Origin: SIG307 sp964545045
GTDB lineage: Bacteria > Bacillota > Clostridia > Lachnospirales > Lachnospiraceae
NCBI GenBank assembly: GCA_964545045.1
Contig: CAZJEN010000018.1
Location: 1-64,000 of the forward strand
Length of the DNA: 64,000 nucleotides
Direction of reading: 5' to 3'
Shown here: in pieces, positions 8,928 through 19,400 of the stretch
Layout of the letters: each line of letters starts with the position of its first letter
How positions within the stretch are numbered: the first letter of the stretch is position 1
The notes under the pieces: generated by a model
What the model saw: the letters and a program-made list of their open reading frames with translations, nothing else
Told to the model about the DNA's origin: nothing
The model's database searches: none
Translations under genes and position numbers: made by a program

Positions 8928-10583
8928 CTAAATCTGCTCCGCCGCCCGAATCAGCGCCGGCACCAGCTGTTTCTTACGGGACACTACTCCCGGCAGTTCA
9001 ATACAGCCGTCAACACCCGCATGACCGTATAACATCTCAAGCAACGCATCCACATCTTCTCCCTCATACAACAAAGAGGAGGATTCCTTTACAATATCCG
9101 TCAGCATAAAGAACACCATATCCACCTGCTGACTTTCGCGGAACCGCGGAAGGCTCGGCTTGACACGGTTTCCGATCATCTTCAGTTCTTCCGGATTCAA
9201 GGACGTAATCTGGCTGATGCCGAAGGTCACATCCTCGGAAGAAAACTTCTTAAAATCCTGGAAGAAAATCTCTTCCTCGGATTTATGACAAAGGTCGCTG
9301 CCAGCCAAAAACATTTCGTTTGCATAGGCTTCCACTTCGATTTCCGCAATTTTCGCCAAATGCTCCGCTGCCGCCTTATCCGCCGGAGTACAGGTCGGAG
9401 AACGGAACATCAAGGTATCGGAAAGAATCGCCGAACAAAGCAATCCTGCAATCTTTTTCGAAATCTCCACCTGATTTTCCTGATACATTTGGTAAATGAT
9501 GGTAGCGGTGCAGCCTAACGGCTGGTTCCTGAAAAAGACCGGAGACATGGTTTCCATGGTGCCCAAACGATGGTGGTCAATGATTTCCAAAATCTCCGTA
9601 TTCTCCACACCGTCCGCCGCCTGGCTCTTTTCGTTGTGATCCACCAGGATGACCTGCTTTTTCTTCATATCCAATAAATTTCTACGGGAAATCATACCGC
9701 GGTACTTGCCCTTCGTATCCAAAATAGGGAAGTCGCGGGTACGCTTCTTGGTCATAACCTCACGGATTTCTTCCACAAAATCCGTAGTACGGAAAATATC
9801 TATCTTCTCCCGAATCATAAAGTGTTCAATCGGCATACTCTGATTAATCAATCGTGCTGCCGTATAGGTATCATGCGGGGTAGAAAGCACGGTACAGCCC
9901 TTTGCTTCCGCCATTCTGCAAATGGTCAGAGATGCATTTGCTCCTTCGCATATAATAACACAGGCCGCATTCATCTCAATGGCACACAGCTGAGTCTCAT
10001 AACGGTTACCGGTAATCACCAGGTCATGCTCCTCAATATAGCCCTCCATCAGATCCGGATTCGCCGCCGCAACCAATACCTTTCCTGCATCGAAAACGGC
10101 ATCCGCATCGCCCACCAAAAGCTCCGCATCCAGAGTCTCCATAATATTGCGGTAAGAGGTCTTTGCCTTGGATAAAATACTGCTGTCATACACATCCATG
10201 TAGGACGTCGCAATATCACCGATGGTAATGAGGCCCTCCAAATACCCTTCCTCCGTAACAATCGGCAGGGTTACCACGTTCTTTTCCTTCATAAGGGTAT
10301 AGGCATTCTTTAAGGAAATACCACCGTCCACTCCATCAATTTCGCGAATTTCGATGTCCTTCACCTGGGTGCCTACATCCTCCACCAGCTCCGGCACATC
10401 CACGTTAAAATGCTTCAAAACAAAGCGGGTCTCGGCATTAATCCCTCCGGCCCGACGCGGTACGTACAAATCGGAACCGGTCAGTTTGTTCTTAAGCTCC
10501 GCATAAGCAATGGCGGAGCAAACAGAGTCGGTATCCGGGTTTTTATGTCCGATAACGGTAATTTTTCTTTTATGTGTTGTCAT
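8928..10583 (-). CDS. ppaC: Manganese-dependent inorganic pyrophosphatase with CBS and DRTGG domains
   Basis: A 551-residue family II pyrophosphatase (DHH superfamily), which splits pyrophosphate to drive biosynthesis. The N-terminal DHH motifs are GHKNPDTDS (about residues 12-20) and IIDHHRLG (about 337). The C-terminal DHHA2 domain ends with the substrate-binding SRKKQ. Between them lie a CBS pair split around a DRTGG-like domain (about residues 70-310), the layout of nucleotide-regulated clostridial enzymes that are inhibited by AMP/ADP and activated by ATP or Ap4A. Start is after AAAGGAG. Confidence 0.92.
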   Translation of the reverse strand: MTTHKRKITVIGHKNPDTDSVCSAIAYAELKNKLTGSDLYVPRRAGGINAETRFVLKHFNVDVPELVEDVGTQVKDIEIREIDGVDGGISLKNAYTLMKEKNVVTLPIVTEEGYLEGLITIGDIATSYMDVYDSSILSKAKTSYRNIMETLDAELLVGDADAVFDAGKVLVAAANPDLMEGYIEEHDLVITGNRYETQLCAIEMNAACVIICEGANASLTICRMAEAKGCTVLSTPHDTYTAARLINQSMPIEHFMIREKIDIFRTTDFVEEIREVMTKKRTRDFPILDTKGKYRGMISRRNLLDMKKKQVILVDHNEKSQAADGVENTEILEIIDHHRLGTMETMSPVFFRNQPLGCTATIIYQMYQENQVEISKKIAGLLCSAILSDTLMFRSPTCTPADKAAAEHLAKIAEIEVEAYANEMFLAGSDLCHKSEEEIFFQDFKKFSSEDVTFGISQITSLNPEELKMIGNRVKPSLPRFRESQQVDMVFFMLTDIVKESSSLLYEGEDVDALLEMLYGHAGVDGCIELPGVVSRKKQLVPALIRAAEQI

Positions 10584-10631
10584 AGGGATGCTCTCCTTTC
10601 GAAGACGATGTCGTGGGGTGATTTTGCATAT

Positions 10632-10661
10632 ATTATAGACCTATGAGAAGGGTAACGTCAA
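10632..10661 (-). promoter_or_regulatory. Promoter of the pyrophosphatase gene
   Basis: On the minus strand TTGACG (10661-10656), 18 bases, TATAAT (10637-10632), about 48 bases before the ATG. Confidence 0.7.
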
Positions 10662-10723
10662 TCATTTTACTTTGGTCATATCATATATTTTAACACCAAC
10701 AGCACTCACTTTCTTTATACGCA

Positions 10724-10773
10724 TAAAAACGTACTCCTTTCGCAACGAAAATTCGTTTTGAAATGAGTACGTT
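10724..10773 (-). terminator. Terminator at the end of the toxin/immunity array
   Basis: AACGTACTC (10728-10736) pairs with GAGTACGTT (10765-10773), with an inner AACGAAAATTCGTT palindrome in the loop. On the minus strand the stem is followed by TTTTATG. It closes the Rhs operon. Confidence 0.7.
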
Positions 10774-10810
10774 AATATCAGCATATTGAAACTCAATATT
10801 CAATTTTGAT

Positions 10811-10960
10811 TTCGGATGTCCTTAAGTGCACCCAAAGGGTAAATTTCGCCCTAGAAGGGTCTCTAAATTAATCTACATGGATAAGTCGCCTTCGGCGAGA
10901 GCCATTCCGATTAATTTAAAGACCGTGGTTAGTTTTTTAGGTGGTGGGCGTCCTTAAGTG
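10811..10960. other. Structured intergenic segment flanked by an 11-bp direct repeat
   Basis: GTCCTTAAGTG occurs at 10818-10828 and again at 10950-10960. Between them AAATTAATC (10865-10873) pairs with GATTAATTT (10909-10917), and an inner TCGCC-ttc-GGCGA hairpin (10886-10898) lies in its loop. No ORF of note. It lies between the orphan immunity gene and the array terminator, so it is probably transcribed. It may be a remnant of a lost module or a structured RNA; I do not recognise the family. Confidence 0.45.
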
Positions 10961-10981
10961 GAGACATAATTAAAATTATAA

Positions 10982-11329
10982 CTACCTCACTTTATAATTC
11001 GAGCAGAATTCCAAAGCTTTATCTAATGCACTAATCACATCACCCTTCTGCATGGTATCATTATCATAAAAACAGTATATTGGTGCTGTCTCCTCCAAAT
11101 CTGATGCATCGATGTCCATTGCCTCAAAATACACATATTGATATGGAACATACTGCGACTCCGTCACGGAAAGCTGTGCTATACAATTTTGAAAATCAAA
11201 ATCAATTATCAGCGCATCGTCATTATTCTTTGATAAAAGAATTTCATCTCCGTTCTCGGTTTTAGATAATATTTTCTTATACCAAGTCAGCACAGATGCT
11301 TTAATAATTTCATAATTATAGTCACTCAT
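10982..11329 (-). CDS. Putative immunity protein of the orphan Rhs toxin tip
   Basis: A 115-residue acidic, soluble protein (MSDYNYEIIKASVLTWYKK...) without signal peptide or membrane segment. I do not recognise a named family. It starts one base after the stop of the orphan toxin fragment and has an AAGGAAG site, the standard arrangement of a toxin-immunity pair. Its codons are richer in A/T than those of the flanking housekeeping genes, as is common for exchanged immunity genes. The role is inferred from position. Confidence 0.65.
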   Translation of the reverse strand: MSDYNYEIIKASVLTWYKKILSKTENGDEILLSKNNDDALIIDFDFQNCIAQLSVTESQYVPYQYVYFEAMDIDASDLEETAPIYCFYDNDTMQKGDVISALDKALEFCSNYKVR

Positions 11330-11330
11330 A

Positions 11331-11675
11331 TTACTTTCTTCCTTTCAGTAAAATATTAGTAGCATCTGGCATCTCAATAATTCTAGGCAAGCCTTTTCTC
11401 TTATAATACCTATCAAGCAAAGAACCTGGTCCATTTATAATTCCCCATCCATATTCTCCGCCTTTTGAAATAGTATTGGCAGGAACATCAAATTCAACAT
11501 ATAATGACCCTTTAGGTGCTTGTCTTCCAAATGCATTAATATCTGCTGGATTGGCAACATGGACTTTATTATCTCCAGACATCTGCACTTTTCCTGATGA
11601 AATCATCTTATCATACTCGCCTTGAGACATCCATCTTCCTACCCTTGTTGTGTTACTACCACTCTGGTATGCTAA
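11331..11675 (-). pseudogene. Orphan Rhs C-terminal toxin tip (displaced, no Rhs core)
   Basis: The frame is open from a stop at 11676-11678 to 11331. Family-like sequence (TTRVGRW) continues upstream of the only ATG (11630), so the ATG is internal and the fragment is a toxin tip cut off from its delivery protein. Key blocks: VGRWMSQGEYDKM, ANPADINAFGRQ, GSLYVEFDVP, GPGSLLDR. These resemble, from memory, ADP-ribosyltransferase-like Rhs toxin tips of the TreTu kind, but I cannot confirm this. Removing the IS110 element would place it directly behind the immunity gene at 13188-13433. Without a secretion module it is a silent reservoir for recombination with the Rhs gene. Confidence 0.65.
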
Positions 11676-11689
11676 TCACATAGGAATTT

Positions 11690-11815
11690 ACCCGAGCAGT
11701 CTTTCTATCTATTGCTTATTCTTGATTCCTATATCACAATAATTCTGTAATAGATAGAGGTGTGCGTCACCACTCTTGGGGCACATTGTGACTCCGTTCT
11801 CGAGACTGCTCCCTC
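11690..11815 (+). ncRNA. Candidate IS110 bridge RNA
   Basis: The noncoding left end folds well. GAGCAGTC (11694-11701) pairs with GACTGCTC (11804-11811) as an outer stem. Inside, TCTATCTATT (11704-11713) pairs perfectly with AATAGATAGA (11749-11758) around a 35-base loop, and GGTG/CACC (11759-11771) forms a small hairpin. IS110 elements are known to make a bridge RNA with two guide loops from this end. The loop contains ATTCCTAT, complementary to ATAGGAAT just inside the left end (11681-11688). Exact ends and guide bases are not proven. Confidence 0.55.
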
Positions 11816-11951
11816 TGCTTTGCAGGATTTTGCGTATTAGCTGGATGTTGGCAGTAAGTTACTGTACTTCGTATATCGAACCAGATTGTAACCCGCATTG
11901 AAGTGAGGATTCTATCTACGACACATCATTTCTACGAAAGGAGCCTTTTTT

Positions 11952-13130
11952 ATGTACATCATCGGAATCGACATCGGTAAAAACAATCACGAAGCGTCTA
12001 TCGTTGACCCGCAAGGAAATCTCATTGGGCGTTCGCTCCGCTTTTCCAACACCCACAGCGGTGCGGAAAAACTTATGCAGCATATCACAAAACACATCTC
12101 AAATGAACCTTGTGTTTTCGGAATGGAGGCTACCGGTCATTACTGGTATTCCATTTATTCTTTTCTGAAATCAAAGCATTTCACGGTTTATGTAATTAAT
12201 CCGATTCAGTCCAACAGTATCCGAAGTCTCTTTATCCGTCAGACGAAAAATGACTCCAAGGATTCGTTTCTAATCGCTGAAGTCATCCGTTTTGGGCAAT
12301 TCACTACCACCACCCTTGCCGATGAGAACCTTTTGGCCATGCGTCAGCTTTGCCGTTACCGGGACTCTGTCATTGATTGCAGAACAGAAATCAAGCTTCG
12401 CATTTCCACCATTATGGAGCAAATCTTTCCTGAGTACGAGAAGCAATTCTCTACACTATGGGGCAACACATCAATGGGCATCCTGGAGACTTACATCACC
12501 CCTGACAAAATCGCCAATGCTCCCACTGATGAATTATTCGCCCTCATAAAAGATAAAAGCCACAACAAGCTTACCATGAAGAAAGCCCTTTCCATCAAGG
12601 AAGCTGCCGCTGATACCTTCGGTATTAAGATAGCACAAAACGCCTTTGCATTTCAACTAAATCAGCTGTTTGAACGATTAAATTTCTTAAATGCGCAGAT
12701 TGCAGAACTGGATACCGAAATCATCAAGTACTACGAAACCTTTGATTGTTACCTGCATACCATCCCGGGTGTCGGTCCCATTGCCGCCGCAACCATATTG
12801 GGTGAAATCGGCGACATACGACGTTTCAAAACAGCATCTGCATTGGTGGCTTACGCAGGAATCGATCCGTCCGTAAAGCAATCCGGTGAATTCAATTCCA
12901 CCCACAACCACATGTCCAAGCGCGGTTCCCCTTACCTACGACACGCGATTTTCCTCTCTGCTACCACCTGTACCTTCCATAACAGCCCATTAAATGCCTA
13001 TTACAAGAAAAAACGCGAGCAAGGCAAACACCATCTGACTGCTGCCGGAGCCGTGGCTCATAAGCTTACCACCGTGATTTACGCCGTACTCAGGGATGGT
13101 AAGCCTTATGAACCAAAGAAGTTTGCTTAA
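11952..13130 (+). CDS. IS110-family DEDD transposase
   Basis: A 392-residue recombinase. The N-terminal RuvC-like DEDD domain shows IIGIDIGKNN (Asp near residue 7), GMEATGHYW (Glu near 58) and KNDSKDS (two Asp near 100-104). A helical middle is followed by the Tnp_IS116 domain with IPGVGPIAAATILGEIGD and the catalytic-serine motif MSKRGSPYLRHA (Ser near residue 324). Both active sites look intact, so the element may still be mobile. AAGGAG lies 8 bases before the ATG. Confidence 0.95.
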   Translation: MYIIGIDIGKNNHEASIVDPQGNLIGRSLRFSNTHSGAEKLMQHITKHISNEPCVFGMEATGHYWYSIYSFLKSKHFTVYVINPIQSNSIRSLFIRQTKNDSKDSFLIAEVIRFGQFTTTTLADENLLAMRQLCRYRDSVIDCRTEIKLRISTIMEQIFPEYEKQFSTLWGNTSMGILETYITPDKIANAPTDELFALIKDKSHNKLTMKKALSIKEAAADTFGIKIAQNAFAFQLNQLFERLNFLNAQIAELDTEIIKYYETFDCYLHTIPGVGPIAAATILGEIGDIRRFKTASALVAYAGIDPSVKQSGEFNSTHNHMSKRGSPYLRHAIFLSATTCTFHNSPLNAYYKKKREQGKHHLTAAGAVAHKLTTVIYAVLRDGKPYEPKKFA

Positions 13131-13187
13131 TTGTTGGTAGTGATACTAATTAAGAAGTCTGCCGAGAGGGAGGCTTAGTTGTGATGC

Positions 13188-13433
13188 TTAAATATACTTC
13201 TCAACGATGGACTGTATATCTTCGTCATCAAAAAGGTAATCATCTGGTCCAAGCATTTCGTCAATATTTGATATCTCTACTAAATAATGCCACGCTTCCA
13301 AGTCATCAATACAAACTTGCTCATCATTTCTAATATATTCAACCGCCCATGCGCAAACTGCTTCTCTAGTTAGGCTTCCATTAAAAACCATCATTATCCT
13401 TTTTGTTATTTCTTCCCTCGTTGGTTGGTTCAT
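13188..13433 (-). CDS. Putative immunity protein for the Rhs toxin
   Basis: An 81-residue acidic soluble protein that starts 12 bases after the Rhs stop and has a GGGGG-type ribosome site. Size, acidity, high A/T content and position are typical of Rhs immunity genes that protect the producer and kin from the C-terminal toxin. The sequence (PTREEITKRIMMVFNGSLTREAVCAWAVEYI) resembles small helical immunity proteins, but I cannot name a family. Its stop codon touches the right end of the IS110 element. Confidence 0.65.
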   Translation of the reverse strand: MNQPTREEITKRIMMVFNGSLTREAVCAWAVEYIRNDEQVCIDDLEAWHYLVEISNIDEMLGPDDYLFDDEDIQSIVEKYI

Positions 13434-13445
13434 TTATATCCCCCT

Positions 13446-16400
13446 TTACTTATTAGGCATCCAATTTCCGGTATAAACACCATCAATATCAAACATATAA
13501 TGCACTTTTATGCCACCAGTTATATTAGGATCCGGACGAACTTGTCTAATATTTCCATAATGATCCAAGGTTTCGTACCAATCACGCTTATAACCTGTAT
13601 ACGGATTCCATTCTCTTACATGCCTTGCTCCTGCCATTTCACCTTGTTTTTTGGCAAGCTTAAGTTCTTCATAAAAACGAAATCTTCCATCATGTAATTC
13701 CTTAATTGATCCTGTCCCGTATCTCTCCGCTTGTCTATAATATTCCTTCAATCTAACAGCATCTGCAATATTATCAGCACCGGAGTATTTTCCACTTGAC
13801 TTCCCATAGCTGGTCTTGTATGCATCTATATCAACAAATCCACCGTTATTCTGTGCCAAAGAAGGTATACCATTCTTCTCCCTCCACGCCTTAAAGCTTC
13901 TCACTGCAGAGCTTCCGGCGTCAGCAAGGTCATTCAGCACCAAGCTACCGGACTTATAAGTACCAAATATATTAGCTGCTAAAAGTCCGACTTCCAGCAC
14001 GGTGGAACCGCTAAACGGTTGGCCTTGGACGATGTACTTATCGGCCATCATGCTTGCTGTCTGGTATGTCCCTTCCGCACTCTGGGCGAAGTTGATTCCA
14101 CTACCGGCAAAGTTGCAGACTCTCTGTACATTCAGGGCCGCCTTGCTTCCCTTTCCAACGCCTGAAACAATCTTTCCAACGCCGAAGGTAACTGCCGAAC
14201 CGCCGGCAAATAATGCATTCTTATAATCCTTATCTACCACTGCATACACTACTGCATCTATGGCATTGGCCGCCGCACCTACCAGTCCCGGTACCCAGCC
14301 CACAAGACCCAATACCGTATGGGCAATCATCGCTCCCGGGTTCGTTCCGTTTATCGGTGAAAGTCCGAACGGGTCGGTGTAGGTTACCGGATTACCCTGT
14401 ACGTAGCTGTAACGGTTTAAGCTCTGGCTGTTGCCGATGCTTCCGGTCAGGATATCCTGATTCACAAAGCGCTTGATTTCCGGATTGTAGTAACGCTGGC
14501 GCATGTAGTACAAGCCGTTATCATCGGTGCTGACACCGCAACGACCGTTGTACAGGAACCGAGTCAAGGTGGTGTCTCCACTGAGAAGTTCACCGTACAC
14601 ACCATAGGTGTAAGTCTCAACTACTGTTCCGGTGGCATCCGTTAACTTCGTTGTGCTGCCCAGGTTGTTATAGTGGTGGTACAGTACTGCATCATCGGTA
14701 TACTCGTAGATAAGACCGTTACCGTAAATGTAAAGAGTCGCTTTTCCCTCTTCTTGGGTTGCGCCCTTCTCATACCTCGTCGCACTCAAAATCCGGCTCA
14801 GAGAGGAAGATACACTCTCCGTCACGTATACTTCTCGGTAGCTGTCCGTTTCCGCTGCAATGCGGATATTCTCCGGGTCGTAGGTGTAGGTTACTCCTCC
14901 CGCAGATACCAGACGGTTGCGGCAGTCGTAGATGAGCTCCGTCATCTCTCCGTTTACCGGACCGTAAAGCATGTTGCCGTCGGCATCGTACCGAAGCTCC
15001 TCTCCGTTGTAGGTCAGGAGACGGTTCGCCGCGTCATAGGTCATAGTGGCACTTACCAGACGGGTCAGGTCATGCTCGTCAGTTTCCGTACCCTCCACGG
15101 AGGCAACATTGCCCCTGGCATCGTAGGTATACGTATAATGGGTAAGGACCTCTTCTCCCTTTACGTCCTTCTGCTCCACTAAAAGTCCTGCTTCGTTGTA
15201 GGTGCAGAACTCCTCCGTACCGTTAGCACGGGTAGTGTGGGTCAGGTTTCCGTTGGCGTCATACTCGTAGGAGGTAACACGACCCTCATTGTCCGTTACC
15301 GTCTGTAACCAACCGTTCTTGTAGTAGGTATACCGTACGATTTCACCGCCCGGATAGGTCAGGGAAATCAAGTTGCCGATTTCATCATAGGCATACTTCA
15401 CGGTGTTGCCGTTGTAGTCCGTATACTCCGTAATGCGGTTTAACGCATCGTACTTCCGCTCAATGCTGCCGCCCTCGTCGGTCACCTTCAAGACGTTGCC
15501 GTTGGCGTCGTACTCGTAGGATACCGTGCCCAGCTCATCCGCTAGGGACGTCACACGTCCTGCCACGTCGTAGGTGTAGGATGTCTTCTGCCCACGGGCA
15601 TTGGTCAGCTCCGAAAGCAGACCCTGCTCGTTATAAGTGTAGGAGGTCTCACTTCCGATCGGATTCAACTCCGTCAGCAGACGTCCCATACAGTCGTAGG
15701 TATAAGTTGTAGTACCACCGTTGGCATCCATTCTGCCAACCAGCTCTCCATCATCATTATAGACCTCTGCGGTGATGCCGTCAAGCGGGTCCGTCACTCC
15801 GATGAGACGGCCCATGGCATCGTAGGAGTAGCCGGTTACACGACCGTTCTGTCCGTTTAACAGCTCCGTCACAGCAAGGAGATTGCCCACCGCGTCGTAG
15901 GAATATTCCGCAGTGATACCCAGCGCATCCGTCACCGTAGCGGTGCGGCCCATGCTGTCATAGGTGGTGACGGTCTGTACATTTCCCAACGCATCCGTCA
16001 CCGAGGTCACGTTACCAAGAGCATCATAGGCCATCCGGCTCGTATAGCCTTCTTCGTCCGTAACCGCAATCACCCGGCCCAGAGAATCGTACTCATACGT
16101 TACCCGATAAACCTCGCCGTCCTTTGTCTCGGTATACACCTCCGTCAGACGGTTTCTCTCGTCATACTCCATATGAACCGAAACACCCAACGCATTGGTC
16201 TTATTAATGCAGTTGCTGTTGGCATCATACTCGTAGGTAGTGGTATTGCCGTTGGCATCCGTTTCCTCCGTAAGACGTCCAAAGGTGTCATAGACATAGC
16301 TTCTCGTATTGCCCAGGGCATCCTTCTCAGAGGTAACGTTTCCTTTCACGTCGTATTGATACGTGATTGATATGCCCATATGGTCGGTTACCGTCTCCGG

Positions 16401-19400
16401 ATACCACGAGGAATTATACGTGTACTGCAGGCTGCTGCCGTCCGGATACATCTCCTTAGAAATCTTTCCGTTCGGATAATACTCGTATGAGATACAGCTT
16501 CCGTCCACATCCTGTTCTTCCACACAGCGGTTCAACAAATCATACTTGTAGGACACCGTACTGCCGTCCGGGAACGTCTCTTTTATCAGATTGCCGGATA
16601 CGTCGTATTCCATAAACTCCTTCGATCCGTCCGCGTAATGTACCTCGGTACAACGTCCCATGCTGTCATAGATATAAGACGTTTTCGTTCCGTCCGGGTA
16701 GCAAACGGCCGTCTGATTCCCGGCTGCATCGTACTCGTAGGTGGTGGTATTTCCCGCACCGTCGGTCAGTGCAATCAGGTTGAAGTTACAATCGTAACGG
16801 TACGAAGTCACATTTCCCTGATTGTCGATGGCACGTACCATCTGCCCTGCGGCATTAAACTCATAGGAAGTGACATCTCCCGCCGCGTCCGTAGACTTTA
16901 TCAGATTTCCCATACCGTCGTATTCCACATAGGAGGTATTTCCCTTATAGTCCGTTACCGCAGTGCACATGCCGTTTTCATAAGTGTATTGTACGGAACC
17001 CAGCCCCTCTATCGTTTCCTTCACCAGGAAGCCGTCTGCATCGTATTCGTAGAAGGTGACGCAGCCGTTGAAATCGGTCTTGGAAAGCATCAAATTCCGC
17101 GCATCGTAGGTGTAGGATGCCGTATTCCCTTCGGCATCGGTCACCGTCAACAGGTTCCCGTTTGCATCGTAGGTCATGGCAGTGGAATTGGTTCCGCACT
17201 CTGTCAGCTTTACGATGTTACCCTTCTCGTCATACTCTCTGGACGTTGTATTTCCGTAAGAATCCGTCTCACTGAGTAATCTGCCCTTCTCGTCATAGGT
17301 ATAAGTAGTCTTTCCACCGTTTTCGTTTACCACGTAGGTCATTTTGCCGTTGGCGTTGATGGCAGCCTGCTTTTTCACTCCCGCCGCATCCACAATCGTT
17401 ACCAGCATGCCGTCTCCGGTCTCTGTATAAGAGAAGGTCATACGACCGCCCCGCGCATCGGTCTGTTCCGTTACACGGTTCTTATCATCATACGCATTGG
17501 CAACGTACACCCCGTTTGCATTGCTTGCTTCGATGATGCGATGTTCCTCGTCGTAAACGTAGGTAATCGTATTGCCGATCGGGTCGGTATAGGATGTCAA
17601 GCATCCCCCTCCGTCATAGGTCAGGGTAATCTTTCTTCCGTTATCATCCGTAACGGATGTGATGAATCCGTAACTGTTGTAATTATAGTATACATGTTTT
17701 CCGGACAACTCATCGGTAATGGTCATTGTGCTTTCGGAATAACCTACACTTACCGACTTTCCGTCCGTATCCGTTATCTTTACAAGTCTTCCTCTTGCAT
17801 CAAAACTGTAACGGATTCCGCTCGGCAGGTACATGGCGTAGGTACCGTCCTCATGCTTTTCAATCCGGTACCCTTCCATCGCTTCACTCTGGCTATAGTA
17901 CTCGCCGTAGGAATACTCCTCTCCTTCCGCCAGACGGATAACGCCGTCCTGCTTTGTAGCAAACAGATTGTTTTCTAATGCATTTTTGCTCAGAAAAGAG
18001 AGCTTTGCCCCCGGTGCTCCATAGTACCAGATAATACCGTTCTGCTCTTCCAGACGCATATCATAATCATGATACCAGCCAAAGCCCAAGTCTCCGCGAT
18101 AATCCGCCAGGCCGGAGCTGTAATGCATATCCAGACCAATGCTCGTTGCTCCGTTTACAGCAAATGCCGCCACTTCTTCCGTAAAATGTCCGTTTGTGAT
18201 ATCTACCGGATCTCCGTAGAAGGACGGTAACACAACCGTACGGAACCGTGTCTGATAAATGTGCGCTTCAATCGGAAGCACCGTTACCTCTACTCCCTTG
18301 TTCGCACCTTCTAACACCGTTACCAGAGACTCTATCAGTTTATAATATACCTTTTCCGGGTCTCCCTCTCCCGTGAAGGTGGTCTTATAGGTTCCGTAGA
18401 AGGATTCTCCCGGATACAGTACGGCAAACTCAAGTTTCTGCCCATCCTCCAGGATAACCGCCTGGCGCAGATTGGTTCCCGTGGTAACCGCAATCGGCGC
18501 GCTTTTTGTCGTATAGATTTCTCCGGTATCCTCATCGATAACGGTATATTCCTTGGTCGGCTCCTCGTACGGTCCGATGGATGTGCTGAACTTATACAGC
18601 GGTCGATCCGATTCGTTTACAATCTTGAACTGAATGTAGTATTCTCTATCGATGTATGCACGATTTTCCGGCATGATATAGATATGAAGTCCTTCGCCTG
18701 TGTTTACTTCAAACTCGCTCTCGGTTTCAAACCGTGCAGACACCTTTTGACGGAACGGCATCAGGGTTCCTTCAAAATCTGCAGAAAGAGAATAAGTTCC
18801 GCTCTCATCTCCCTTTACAATCCAGGATACCGTCTTTTCTTCCTGTCCCCGAATCGTCCCCATATCCTGCGTCAGGCTTTGTCCTCCCACCAGCTTTGCC
18901 AGGGAAACACCGCTTTCCGGCAGGTTCAAGGTAGCCACGGAATCTTCAATGGTATAACAGGAGTCCGCCGCGTTTAAAATACCAAGCTCTACCTCATACA
19001 TCTCCTTCAACCAGGAAACGTGCTGTATCGTGCTGACATAGGCAAGGATCGGAACCGGTTCTTCCTCCTCAACATCCGGACAATTGATATCCTGAATATG
19101 TACCTTTCGCTCATAAGAGCCTCCACCCGTACCGGTGTATGAAAAGTTATACGTAGCTCCGCCGTTTCCGCTGACATAATTAATCTTCACCGGAAGCGGA
19201 GTCTGTGCAAACGTCAACTGAATTTCGAATACAAACAGATTGTAATTTTCAGGGTCCGAGAAATCCACTTCTGCTTCCAACATTTCCTCCAGTTCCATCC
19301 GGTGTACCGTCAATTCACCGACAATCAATTCATCCTCTACCAAGGTAAGCGTGTATTCTCGTACCTCATATTCACTGACTGTCACATCAATATCTGCCGG

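Larger units (their letters stand above)
11674..13187 (+). mobile_element. IS110-family insertion sequence
   Basis: About 1.5 kb with one transposase gene and a 278-bp noncoding left end. Both edges carry ATGCT (11669-11673 and 13184-13188), which contains a CT core as expected for IS110 insertion; ends are therefore accurate only to a few bases. There are no long terminal inverted repeats, only GTGAT/ATCAC next to the core. It is inserted on the plus strand between the Rhs immunity gene and the orphan toxin tip, both on the minus strand. Confidence 0.8.
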
